This document shows positions 1 to 11,350 of a stretch of DNA of 64,000 nt, piece after piece. Location: the NCBI GenBank assembly GCA_035236585.1, contig CP141127.1:45212001-45276000 (forward strand), given 5' to 3'. Under the pieces are notes generated by a model. That model was not told the origin of the DNA and ran no database searches. It saw only the letters and a program-made list of their open reading frames with translations. The translations under genes and the position numbers were made by a program. This DNA is from Warburgia ugandensis (Eukaryota > Streptophyta > Magnoliopsida > Canellales > Canellaceae). How positions within the stretch are numbered: the stretch's first letter is position 1; every line of letters begins with the position of its first letter.

Positions 1-1162
1 CTTATGATCCTAATTTTTTAGTCTCATTAGGTCTTCGCATTATGGTTTCCAAGACGTGTGCGCGCCTTGGTCTAACCAGGACCCATGCCTGCATGTCATG
101 CATGCCCAAAGGCTATGCCAGGGATCGCATTCGCACACGCACATGCATGCACAAGCAACGCTCTATGACGCGCGTCTCGGATGGCATCGCGCGGATGCGT
201 CTTTGGCGTAGCATGATGCGTCTCAGCTCCCAGGCACCCTGTGCATCCTGGTCGAGCCAAGACCCATGCCCCACGTCGCACTCGCACCCGAAGGCAGCAC
301 CAGGGACCGTGTACGCATTGTCGCATGCCTGGAACCTGTCCTAGGGACCCTATCCCAGGCGCACGTGAAGCATGGCGTCCCTAGGACGCCTTGTTTGCAC
401 AGAGCTGGATGGAACCGACTTTCCCCGGCGTGTTTTTTGGCCGGAAACGCTAGATCCGGCATGGATCTAGCCTGGAAGAAGGAAAAACAGAGATAGAGGG
501 GGAGAAAACCTACCTGGGCAGCCCCAACACGGTGCCCTCTTCCGGTGGTGCGTTTCCCTCTATGCCTGCCGGAAATCCCTATTGTCTGGAACCCACGACG
601 AAGGGGGAAAACCCCAACTTCCAATGAGGCAAGAGGAAGAAGAGGGGAGGTGGAGAGATGGGAATGGCTGGCCTGGCCGGCCAGGGTGTGCAGGGGAAAC
701 CGTTGTGGGGGTTTTTCGATTTTTGCCTGAAACCCCAGCCTCAAATAGCCGAAAAAATCTCGATTCGAAGAGGAGGGAATAGGGATCTTTTATAGCCTTA
801 CTATGGCGGTGCCGCCATTGGCGGCGGTGGAAACCTCTGGAAACTAGGGTTTTTGGAGAAATCTAGAGGAAGAAGAAGATGGGGTGCCGTTATCAAAACG
901 GCCCCCTTCGTTTTCTGTCTTTTTTGTTTTTAATTTAAATTACAGAAATTTCCCTAATCTTTAAATGGCCGTAACTTCTTCATACGAACTCCGTTTTCGG
1001 CGTTCTTTGAGGCGTTGGATTCCATTTTTCAAGTAGAATCTAATGGTACCAAGTTTTCTTACAAATTTCTTCGTTTACTATTTTAAATAAAGTAAAACAT
1101 TTAACATAGTTCATTTCCTATAGAATGTCCAATTCAATAGCGTAAATTGCTCGGGCATTACA
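1..1162 (-). mobile_element. Chromoviral (Ty3/gypsy) LTR, 5' end on minus strand, truncated by window edge
   Basis: The segment ends on the plus strand in CGGGCATTACA, so the minus strand begins TGTAATGCCCG, a chromoviral LTR start. Positions about 520-1162 align with 43816-44482, and the part near 240-270 (CTGGTCGAGCCAAG) recurs near 42750 in the right LTR of the Tekay-like element, so it is the same LTR family. Positions 40-830 are GC-rich and lie in the U3/promoter part; a TATA-like box on the minus strand sits near 788-796. No PPT follows at 1163, so this is not a 3' LTR joined to its own interior; it is a solo LTR, a 5' LTR or a fragment. Short ORFs here are LTR sequence, not genes. Confidence 0.75.
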
Positions 1163-2714
1163 ACCCTTGATTTTGATGTCTATCTCTTTCCTAGATTAAA
1201 CATTCATCAAATTGGAAGCTAAAACATCTATATATACCTTGAGGCTTCCAACATTTTTTTCTAGGTAGAAGTTGTGTGAGACAAATTTGAAATCAAGCTC
1301 TCCTTTGATTCTTTAGGACTTCTTTGGTTCTTTTCTTCCTTTGGACTTTAGTTCTTCTTGTTGGTATTGGCTCTCAAATTTAGGTTAGTAGTTTGCTTGC
1401 TTTGGTTTAGTTCTCACCACTTTAATTTCACTTTTTTTACACCCTTCTTTCCATCTAGCTCTCCCTTTCTTCTTTACCTCAATTCCATTAGTGTTTCTTT
1501 GTTATTCATTCAAGATTTATGTTAACTCTTCTCTAGTAGTAATATCCAAGACAAAAGCTAGCTTAGAACCTCGAATTCCTCCCTTGAAATTCACATTTTT
1601 CAACTTATTCCCACCTTAGTCTTAGGTCTCTTTCCTAGCCTTAGTTCACCCACTTAGCCTTCTTTTCTCTTGAATTCCTTTCTGAATTTTCTTTGCATGT
1701 CATCATATTTTAGTTTATGAGCATCAGATTGCATTGTTGATGTTGTTTAGATAGAATTTTATGCTTAGGAATTGGGTGCTTTTTTTAGATTTTGAACAAG
1801 TATTATGCACCAAGTTTTGGGTGTAATTTGGTGTTGATTTAATAAAGTTCTTTGGAGTTTCTTTTTATGGAATATTTATTTCATCTATTTACTTTAGATC
1901 TAGTTTGTTTCCTTGTATAAAAATTGTGGTTCCAATTGCTTCCTTGTGCTTGAATTGTTTAATGTTCTTAAATAGTTGAAATATGGAAATTTTCTCTCCT
2001 TACCTTTGTGCTAAAATTCCAGCCATCAAAATACTTTACTTGACTGAATCCTTATGAACCCATTTATGTTTCCATGTTGTTTATTAGATCCATTCGTTAT
2101 TTTTCATGATAACTTACTTTAAATCCATCAATTATGTACATTTTTGGGACCCTAGAACCATGCACATAGTCCATGGATCATGTGAATGGTACTAGGTCAA
2201 ATTCATCTTTGATTTTTGCTTAGTTTAGTTTTATAATCTTAATTTGGAAGATGTAAATTAGTTTTGGCATCTTAGTTTAGGTTTAGAAAGTTTCTTTCTT
2301 AAATTTTAGAAAGTTTTATTTCGTAAGTTCTAGGTCAGGTAAGTGTTAATTTAGGAAAGTTGCTAATTTAAGTAGTTTCATTGAGATTAATTGCTTACTT
2401 TTATTCATTCTAATTTAGCATTAGTTTTCTTTATTTTCTTGTATGTTACTTAGGTAACTTTCCATTCTATTTGCTTAGAATTAGTTTTTAGAAGCTTTAT
2501 TTTAATTCTAGTTTCTAATTTTGTGCATGTTTCCTTCTTAGTTTGTTTTAATTCCTTAGTTTAATCATATCTTTATCTCTCTGGCTAAAGTTGATCAATT
2601 TAAATAAGATCTAAACTATTGAAAATCTATGAGATTCTTCATGGGATTGACCTCCCTTACGTACATCTACTACAATTGATTTATGCACTTGCAAGTAATT
2701 TTAAAGCTACATCA
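1163..2714 (+). mobile_element. Athila-type LTR, 3' part
   Basis: The end (about 2635-2714) carries the block 'catgggattgacctc' followed by 'gcacttgcaagt', which also closes the LTRs ending at 29795 and 45917. Positions 1500-1760 align with 56190-56400 and 58270-58470 in two other LTR-like copies. A TATA-like CTATATATACC is at 1228-1238. No primer binding site follows 2714, so the interior is gone. The 5' side abuts the chromoviral LTR at 1162. Noncoding. Confidence 0.55.
1228..1238 (+). promoter_or_regulatory. Putative LTR TATA box
   Basis: CTATATATACC lies where other LTRs of this type carry a TATA box. It is probably the core promoter of the decayed LTR; whether it is active is unknown. 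Confidence 0.35.
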
Positions 2715-3835
2715 TTTTTCTTCTCTGTAGATCCTAAGCATGCATTCTAAGGGCTTCTTCCTTTGAAAACTTATAAATAAGAGGTGAAGGATAGGAAGAA
2801 AGTGATCTTTCACCTTTTCTGTAAGCAATGCAGCCCAATGCAGGAGAAACATAGAAGATTAGCCTTGCCAAAGCTCTCCTAAGATCATGAGTTAAATTGA
2901 TTGGAGAAGAAGGAAGGAAGCTCAACCATCTCCATCTCCACTTCCCTTCTTTTTCCTTTCTTCTTTCTCTTCCCTTCTTATTCTTCCTTCCTTTCATGCA
3001 TTAGCACCATTAGTTTGCATGCATAGCTCTCTTCTTACTCACTTGTGATTTCATTTCATCTTCCTTTTTCTCCCTTCTTCTTTTAGAGTTACACGCATCA
3101 GATCAAGGATAGCACTCTAGCATAAGCATGCATCACTTATCTTCCATCGTCTATCCTCCCATTATATTACAGGCATCTTCCCCTCCATTTTCCTTACACG
3201 CTTCCCCCATCACCTCTAGATTACATGCCTCCACCACCTTCTATCACACACACTCCACCTCCTTCTTCCATTTTGCATTCAACCTTACACCCTTCAATCC
3301 TCATTTTAGGTTTACACACTCACCAGTCTAATATACTCCCCTTCCACTCTTAGATTTACATGCAACCCCCTTCTCTCATCCTTATCTTCCATGAATCTTT
3401 CTCTTCTATCTTTGTTTTGATTTCTTCTTTTAGGATTAGGGAATAAATGATATGGAAGAATAACCTTGTGCCCTTTGATGGTAGCCAAGGACTCTTTCCA
3501 ATCCTAAAATATGGTTTGTGAATTTCATTGGGTTTGTGGCATATTGGGTTGAGGATTTGAGAAAATCTAGGTTATAGCTTTAGTGTCCATATGGTTCAAG
3601 AGAAATGGATGAGCACTTGTTGAGTGACACAACAACAGAAGGTGTAAAGCTAAATTCAAGCCCAGATGAAGAAGAGAACATGTAAAGAGCCTTGTTGGGT
3701 GACATAATGAAGGACTCTTATAGTTGCCACTTCAAGAAAGTCTCTTTATTAGCTTTGTTTTACCTTTCTTCATGAATTTAATTTCTAACCCATTTCTCCC
3801 AATAAGTATTTTGGTGTAGAATTAGGAATGGGGAA
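2715..3835 (+). mobile_element. Athila-type LTR fragment
   Basis: A TATA-like TTATAAATAAG is at about 2770-2780. Positions 3420-3830 align with 24490-24830 in the LTR of element G: both share a 'ttgtggcatgttgggtt'-like phrase and a later 'ctgttgagtgacataac'-like phrase. The stretch is rich in C and T. The ORFs at 2734-2997 (minus) and 3128-3331 (plus) have biased composition and no recognisable domain, so I treat them as LTR sequence. Confidence 0.4.
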
Positions 3836-4297
3836 TGAGTTATGTGTCCCTTTCCTCCCCTACTTATCTCCATGCCTCTGCCTCCTCTTCAAGGAATGAT
3901 GTGTTGTTTCTCCTTTCACTTATTCTACTTTCCTTCTCCAATCAAACCATTCCAACACCCTAAAAGTTCATAATTTGTCGACCAAGAAAACTTCCTCTCT
4001 TTCTTTCTATTCTTTGGATCATGCATAACCCTAGGTTGAATAGTTGAGATTGTTTTATTTCCTTTACCTCTTTAAAAACATGTTGAAACTCCTATTTATT
4101 CCTCTTCTTAAAAACATGTTTTTTAGCTTCCTAAAATCTCTCCTAATCTCACCTTTATTTTCTCCAATAATAGCATCCATGCTCCACATGTAGGCCACCA
4201 TTATTTTCTCTAGAAAGTATACTTTAAGCTCCATTGTAAACACATTAGATACTCCTTAAAAAATGGTGGGCAACCCACTAAATGTTTTTCCTCCAGT

Positions 4298-4300
<3 letters not shown>

Positions 4301-4376
<76 letters not shown>
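4301..4376. repeat. (CT)38 microsatellite
   Basis: Uninterrupted CT dinucleotides over 76 bp. It lies in unassigned sequence. Confidence 0.97.
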
Positions 4377-4378
<2 letters not shown>

Positions 4379-5928
4379 CATGTTGAATTCCCATTAGTTC
4401 ACCCTAGAACTTCCTTAGAAACATTTCTCATTGGATGTTACTAGGATATCCCTTATTGAAGATTAATCTTGGTCATTGATTTCTTAAAGGATGGATGAAA
4501 GAGAGTTGTTGATTTCTCATTTATTCTCAACTTCATTTCAACATTTTCCATTCTTCTTTTTCTTCTTCATTTTCTCAACTTTTTCCTCATTAATTACACA
4601 CATGAGAGCGATTGTAACATCTCCCTCCTTAGGAGAAAAGTGGAAACCATAGGTGGGTCCCTCTCTTGGTTGTAGTGAGTGAGTGAATGAAGAAAGAAAA
4701 TCTGCATGCAGGGCTCACTTTCTATGAAATATCACTTCAACAAACAATGCATGTGTGACTCATTGTATAGCATTCTAACTTCTCTTAGAAGATCCCCAAG
4801 GTGGTGGTTTTTATACATGTATGAGAAGTTGGCCACCTTATCTTTTGGTAATGACAACGTTTTTTAGCATGTTAAACTTTAGTTTCTTCTTGTAATTTTA
4901 AGGTGAGATAGCAAAATATAAGGCAAGGTCAAGATAAGCCTAAATCAACCCAAAGCAATAGCAATCCAAGGTAGTTTCACTTCTAGAGCAACACCCTAGC
5001 TCACGTGGTCTCACACTCCATATACACATGTTGCATTTTCACCCCGAGAAAGCATGAACGCCTTCAACCAATTTCTATCCATTTTCAACTAAATCAACTC
5101 TTGATTTCATGTAGAACACATATGTAAGTATGCAAGATGATAAAAAAGCAACAGCATCAAATTTCAAACCAAATTTCCAAGTCATTCAACACATAGTCAA
5201 GCTGAAAAATGCATGAAGAAGGCTTGATCTATTTTCTAAAACATGCAATTTTTGAGTATCCAACCATAGGATGAATTAAGGCTTTCCTAAAGACCCTCCT
5301 TGGTGAAGATTCCCTCAAAATTTGGAAGTTCCTCTACTAAAAATCAGCTCCTGAAAGTAAGTTTTCCACTCCATTTAGTTGGGCTTTTTCTCTTGCAAGT
5401 TGCTCCTTCTATCCCCAAATCAACTCTCCTTTCTTCATTGATTTCTTCTTAGATTTTATTTATTAGATCTCCCTCCATTCTTCCTCTCCTTATCTGGTTT
5501 TACACTTAGCTCTTCACCCTCTCTTAGTTTGGTCGTCCAAGTGTAGGATAAGACATTATTTCTTCTTTCCTTTCACTCCATCACTTAACTCACTCTTTAC
5601 TCCACCTCTCATGCATGAGGGTAGCTACCTTGCTGAACAAGACCAGCTGCCACCTCCCTAAATATCACATGTGAAGCTTTGTCCTTCATGCAAGAGAGAT
5701 CTTGCCATCAATTCAAGCTTTCTTTCTTCCATGCATTATACTATGTGTCATTATTCCATATGTGTTATGTTTCGCATATAGGGTGGTCGTCAAGACCTGC
5801 CACCCTCATGTGCATAATGTCATTATGATCACTTTCATGCACCATTAGTTCACTCATTCTATTAACTATTTAGGTGTTAATAAGTGAAGGCATTAGGTTT
5901 TCATACTTACTAACTCCTGCCCCCATAA

Positions 5929-5930
<2 letters not shown>

Positions 5931-5996
<66 letters not shown>
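5931..5996. repeat. (AC)33 microsatellite
   Basis: Uninterrupted AC dinucleotides over 66 bp. It lies in unassigned sequence. Confidence 0.97.
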
Positions 5997-5998
<2 letters not shown>

Positions 5999-6439
5999 TA
6001 TGTGTTATATACACTAAGGTGTGCATGTGGGGCATGTTGTGCATTTGTTATATAATCACTTAGGTTTCTATACTTTACTAAATCATGTATCTTTAAAGAA
6101 TCATGCATAATTCACCTAGGAAACTACACTCTTCGCACATAATTACTTAATGATTTCTCACTTAGGTTTCCTTCAACCCTACTTCACTTAAGCAACCCAT
6201 GATATATTCTCTAGCCGATCCTACCCAAGAGTATTTCCACTCCTAAATACCTTTTTCTTCTTAGGCTAGTAATCACATAATATACATAAGCTACTACTTT
6301 GTTTAGGGTATGTTGATGAGAGAGAGAAGGGGAAAAATCCTTTTTTTTTTAATAAACACTTATGATTTATAGATGGATTTACAAAATTACACATATTACA
6401 ATGTATTCATTACCTTTTTTTTTTGGAAATATGTAGAGA

Positions 6440-6444
6440 TGGTT
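6440..6444. repeat. Target site duplication, left copy (TGGTT)
   Basis: TGGTT directly precedes the LTR terminus TGTAACACTCC and is repeated exactly at 11346-11350 after the other terminus. Five bases is the usual Ty3/gypsy target duplication. Confidence 0.8.
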
Positions 6445-7644
6445 TGTAACACTCCTAATTTTTGTAAGGAGATTGAATAAATAATGAAATTAAAAATTTC
6501 AAGGAAATTCAGGTTGGAATATTAAGGTTATTAAAAATGCACATCTTATAGAAGTTGAATCAATATATAAGACTAGTATAATTGAAAACATACTCAACGA
6601 ACCCTTTAGAATGACTATAAGCACGATAAATTCTGAATTCGGATGAAAGATCCTTATGTTTTTTATTTTTATGAACCAAAGGGAAAAATGGTAATTTTAC
6701 AAATAACCGAGACCTAAGACATCAAAATTTAGAATGTACTCATAAATACAAATCCAACGCCACTAAGTATGCTCAATTCTGAGCCCGAGAGAATAAAACT
6801 GATTTTTCTCCATGAAAGGGCAAAATGGTCTTTTCATACCTCCATGGGGCCCACAAGGGACCCACAAAGGGATCCAACGGCCAGAAAACAGGTCATCATG
6901 AGTCAAACCACTACCACCTACTAGTGGAGAAGGAGGTGGCAGTGGGAATCCTAAGACAATTTAATAATTAAAAGAAATCAAGATGATAATTACAAGTAAT
7001 CATGAAAAATTCAAAACACCTCTATCAAGAGCTCATAAAACTCCCAAAAATTCTCTTAATGTTCTTCACGAGGTCCCCTAAAATGCTCCAAAATCTCAGC
7101 TAGAATCCTCCCCTATCTCCCCCAATTTTCTTTTCTCTCTCCTTCTCTTTTATTCTCTATGGGCGTGTTCACAGATGCACCTAGGTAGACAACTCCATGT
7201 TTGCGTCGGGCGCATCTAGGGACGAGTCGTCCCCGATGAGCCAGGGTTTCTGCCTGGAAACCCTATTTGAATTAGCCATCAAATTATACTTATTAGAACC
7301 CAATCTCCACTAGTGGATCTATTCAGAATGAGGCGATTTACAAAACCCCTAAGATTTCATGATGATCCAACGCTTGGATCTCCGACAAAATCAAAATGAA
7401 ACTCAAGCAAGATACTCATTCCATCTCTAGAAGTTTTGTGCCTTTTTCCAACCTATCTAGCGGTAAACGGTGATCTTGTACCGTTGGATGTCTTTAGCAT
7501 GGGGTGTTCTTCAAAAACCCCATGGTCCCCCACCTTCTCCGGCAATGGCAATGGCAAATTTTATGACTATATGCATCTAGGGTTTTCTATCTTCTTTCTA
7601 ATAATATTCCTAATCTCTAGTGAAGTTTTCTTCACTGTCTGGCC

Positions 7645-7653
7645 CAGGTAAGT
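7645..7653 (+). promoter_or_regulatory. Consensus 5' splice donor-like site in LTR
   Basis: CAG|GTAAGT matches the plant donor consensus. A matching CAG|GTAGGT lies at the equivalent place in the related solo LTR (24175-24183). Splicing is inference. Confidence 0.3.
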
Positions 7654-7962
7654 GCTCCTCCCTCCTTAAGTTCATTCCAGTAATTAGGCTGTATTTTTCG
7701 GCCACTTGGAAATCTCCCTGGCCATTGATCCATCGGGAATGACGGATCCTGCATAAAGGGTTGAGATCTCCTCATTTTTTAGCTCAAATACCAATTCAGA
7801 GGCATTGGATGAATTCATGGGACCCAAAACCTTTAGGGCAAGAAATCTTAGCCCTTGATGTTGTCTAATTTAAGAGATCTAGAGAAAGGTTGATCCGACG
7901 GTCTAGATGGGACCATCTCAACCGATCTCAACAGATCGGGTTCCAACATGTTGGAGACCCCC

Positions 7963-7992
7963 TGTGGGGGCGCCCCTTGTGGGGGTGCCCCT
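7963..7992. repeat. 15-bp tandem duplication, GC-rich
   Basis: TGTGGGGGCGCCCCT is followed at once by TGTGGGGGTGCCCCT, one mismatch. The unit is itself partly palindromic. Confidence 0.85.
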
Positions 7993-9324
7993 TGCGTGTG
8001 CCAATGTGCTAACTGCTAGGTGGCGTGAATTGATTACAACTGAGCCCAGTACGCTTAGATTTGATCTCAGGCATTCAATTTTGAACTGAGATCTTAGATC
8101 TTCAATTAAGAGCTCAATATAGCTCTGATTTTAGATCAAAAAGCTTCTGTAGATTCCTTATCACTTGCTTTAGGTACTGAACTCATGAAATGTATGTTTT
8201 AAATTATATTTATTGGTTATAATCACAAAAATCCATAGTAACAGTATTGGATCATGATCAAGATGATCCTGAAATCTTAAAATCCCAATTCTGATCTCAA
8301 TTTAACTCTAAATTGAGATTGAAAAGTTGGGATGGATTCCTTGTTATGAATAGAACCTACTGAACTTAGAAAATTTATATTTTGATGCATGTAAAATTCT
8401 GTTAATAAAGAAATGTGTTACTAATTCTTATGATTAGTGAAATTTGGAACGATCAAACTCTATAATTCTAATCCATTGATGATCTTGTGACTATAAGACA
8501 TGAAATCAATGGTTATGAGTGATTGATCTATGATTAATTAAGATATCTAGCCTTAAAAAGTAGAAAGATCCATAAAGATGCATGAAAATCTCCTTTATCA
8601 AGTTGATCAAGGATGATTGGATAGTATGGATGTGTTTTAGTGAAGATGTGAAGTTAATATCATATGGAATTATGGACTAGATAATGATGATTTGAGATAG
8701 ATCAAGATCAATGCCCTTAAATTGGATAAAATAACTTAAGATCTCCTTGATCGGCTAGATCAAGGAAGATCATATCATTTGATGAGAAGCATCAATGATC
8801 TAATAATGAAATCACATCAAGAAGATGTGTTAGATCTAAAGGAAAATGAAAGATCAAGATTTGAACCCTAAAAGAGATGAAAAATGAATAAGAATCAACT
8901 AAGACCGTTGGATCATGATGGATAGTTATGGCATGTTAGATTTTCATTTAAATTGTTGAATGTTATTATAATTGTCTTTTATTGCTTAGTAGATTTAATT
9001 GTGGATTTATTTATTTATGCTTTAATGCTTATGTAATGGAAATTACATTGAAAATGTAATTAAATGAAATTAGAATAGAAGGACATTTACATGGAATGTA
9101 TGACACAGACTTAGTGATAGTAAGGGCCATAGTTAGTAGGATAATATAAGGAATATAAATTCCTTGGTCCAAATTAAGAGAATAATGAAACTCCATAAAT
9201 GACATTTTAAGGTTCATGGATTTGATTAAAATCAATTAAAAAGAGTACTTAGGGTTAACATGCTCATAGGAACCTTATGAAAAGTTGAATTAAGGTCACC
9301 CTAGAGGATGATGAACATGATGGT

Positions 9325-9500
9325 TAAGGGGGTTCTCTAATAGAGCTACGCTCTTCCCCCACCTTTTGTTGACATTTGTGAGGTCTAAATGCCTCCTTAC
9401 ATGAGGATTGAAGTAATCACTTTGTGTTCAACTATTCAACTAGTAAGCCTTAGCCAATTTGACATAAGAGGAGTTGTCTAGACTTAGGATGAAATAAACT
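9325..9500 (+). repeat. Athila-type leader block inside the solo LTR
   Basis: The stretch follows the leader of element B (62235-62400) closely: 'aatagagc', then 'gttgacatttgtgaggtcta', 'cctccttacatgagg' and an 'aagaggag' motif in the same order and spacing. The same block occurs in leaders of the other Athila-type copies. Its presence inside a chromoviral LTR is unexpected; insertion of a leader fragment or template switching are possible sources. Confidence 0.65.
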
Positions 9501-10014
9501 ACCCTCAACCAGTAAAACATTAACTAGTTGAGTAATAATAATAAAAGCATAAAAGGTTAGTAAATTATCTAATCCAAATAAAAATTGTAATCAAGATAAG
9601 GATGATTGGACAAGATCTAGAGGATCTTGAATGATCAAAAATAATAAGAATACTAATGTCATATTGTATTATGTGTAGGTGGAAATTATGTATGTATATG
9701 TAGAAAAATGTAGATAAAGAACCCAAACCCTTGATCAAACATGATTCAAGAAAAAATTAGGGCATCCCTTATAGGAATACATACTTGTATAAAGAAATAA
9801 CTTTATGCGTATGGTTTAACAGATGTATGAATCTAGACTATGATGGGCAATGTGGAAGAATACCACTTGAGATGTTTGAATCAAGATACTACTTTGAGGT
9901 AGGTAGATGCATAAGAATGTATTAAGGATTCATGTGTATACATACATGATCTTTTGTCTAGAATTATAGACCTTCATGATATAAGTATACTTGATACCTT
10001 AGCATGATAATGAT

Positions 10015-10146
10015 CCAACCATGTGATCCAACTAAGTGCTCCAACCATATGATCTAACTAAGTGATCCAACCATATGATCAAATTAAGTGATCTAACCTC
10101 ATAATCTAATTTCAATTGATCCAATCTAATGATCAAATCAAATGAG
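10015..10146. repeat. 26-bp minisatellite, about 5 units
   Basis: Units start at 10015, 10041, 10067, 10093 and 10121. The first three are 26 bp and differ at a few bases (CCAACCATATGATC then a 12-bp tail). The fourth is 28 bp and diverged, the fifth more so. Each unit carries GATC or a near match. Confidence 0.8.
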
Positions 10147-11345
10147 GTGAAGGTAATGGGATGTGAAGACTAAGGAACCCTAAGAATAGGGCATAGAAAA
10201 TATTCCAGCCTTAGTTAAACAGACACATAGTTTGATATGTACAATGTATTTTACATACAAGCATTGTGGCTTGTGATTTTGTTTTATATAGTGCTAGGAC
10301 TGGGGATGCTATGCTAGGGAAGTTATGAGGGTTTGGCCACCCTCTTTCTAAAATTTATATGATGGATATCATACCTAAAGGGAGGCTAAATGTTGGGTGG
10401 GGCAATAATGGTAAGGCTGCCACTGTGATTGCCATGGTCAACCCCATGAGGACATGGATTTGTTATTTCCACAGTTGGTATTAGCGGATTATTATACAGT
10501 TATTCAGGCGCGTTATATGGATTGAGACTGTGGCATAGTAGTCCTAATGTATTTTGCATTATGATGCACATATGATAGGCATAGTGTAATGCCACGGCAT
10601 GATAAAATGCCACTACATGAGTTCCTAGAAAGAAAATCCCCGTATGAGAATTGGCTGAATATTAATCTCCTAAGTGGAAGTATAGCTAGGGGAAGGAACA
10701 AGTTTTGAGCAATCTTCACTATTTTAACTAATTTATCTTATATTGCATACATAACATATATACTTTATGTTGAGAAAACTCATGAGTGGGTAACCATGAT
10801 GGAATAATGACTGAGGTATGTATTCTTATATTAGTGAAGTAGTATATTTTTGTATCCCTTATCAAGCATAGCTTGCTAAGATATTGTAAATGTTTTAATG
10901 TTTACAATATCTCAGATACAGAGGAGGGTTAGGAGCTCAAGACTGTAGAAAACTTAAGAAGATTTGGAAGGATAATCAATCAGGGTATATCCCTTGAAAA
11001 CATGTATTTTTATTTGGGACCATTGTATTGTATTGCGAGTTTTTACTTTATAGTGAGGTTTGAACTTTGGATTATGTAATTTGGACAAGTATTGTACTGA
11101 TACTGGGTTGTACTGTGAACCACTGGATGGATTCTAGAATTTGATAAAAATATATTCCTTCAATGGAATTTTATCTTGTATAAAAATTCTACCTATGTTA
11201 TGTATGGGGTGATGACTTAGTTTTTTCAAAACAAGTTTTAAAGAAAAGAATTTTTGAGGTTTTGTTTGCGATTTTTTTTTACTAAGAGTGCCTTGCCTTT
11301 GAAAAATGCATTATAAAATGTATTACAAAAACCCGAGCCATCACA

Positions 11346-11350
11346 TGGTT
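11346..11350. repeat. Target site duplication, right copy (TGGTT)
   Basis: Exact match to 6440-6444, directly after the terminal ATCACA of the solo LTR. Confidence 0.8.

Larger units (their letters stand above)
3836..6444. other. Unassigned repeat-like sequence
   Basis: AT-rich noncoding sequence with pyrimidine-rich stretches. I see no coding frame, no LTR pair and no recognised domain. It contains a (CT)n tract (4301-4376) and an (AC)n tract (5931-5996). Near 4614 there is 'tgtaacatctccctcc', which resembles an LTR/PPT junction of a minus-strand retroelement, but nothing beside it supports that. The right end holds the left copy of the TGGTT target duplication of the next element. Most likely old transposon debris. 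Confidence 0.4.
6445..11345 (+). mobile_element. Solo LTR of a Tekay/Del-related chromovirus, 4.9 kb
   Basis: It begins TGTAACACTCC and ends GAGCCATCACA, which are imperfect inverted termini, and both ends are flanked by TGGTT. Its first about 1.2 kb and last about 250 bp align with the shorter solo LTR at 23275-24448. Positions 10300-10445 align with the reverse complement of about 41870-42080 in the right LTR of the Tekay-like element, giving family and plus orientation. There is no gag or pol inside and no second LTR, so it fits LTR-LTR recombination. At 4901 bp it is longer than the 2787-bp LTR of the Tekay-like element. It contains a 26-bp minisatellite and a piece matching Athila-type leaders. 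ORFs at 7436-7651, 7907-8089 and others are short and carry no domain. Confidence 0.8.

Noticed and set aside
223..744. 173-codon minus-strand ORF
   Set aside because: It lies in a chromoviral LTR, in GC-rich sequence where stops are rare; no domain, and the homologous LTRs do not keep the frame.
4614..4640. Possible PPT/LTR junction of a minus-strand retroelement
   Set aside because: The TGTAACATCTCCC phrase looks right, but no coding remnant or matching LTR lies beside it.
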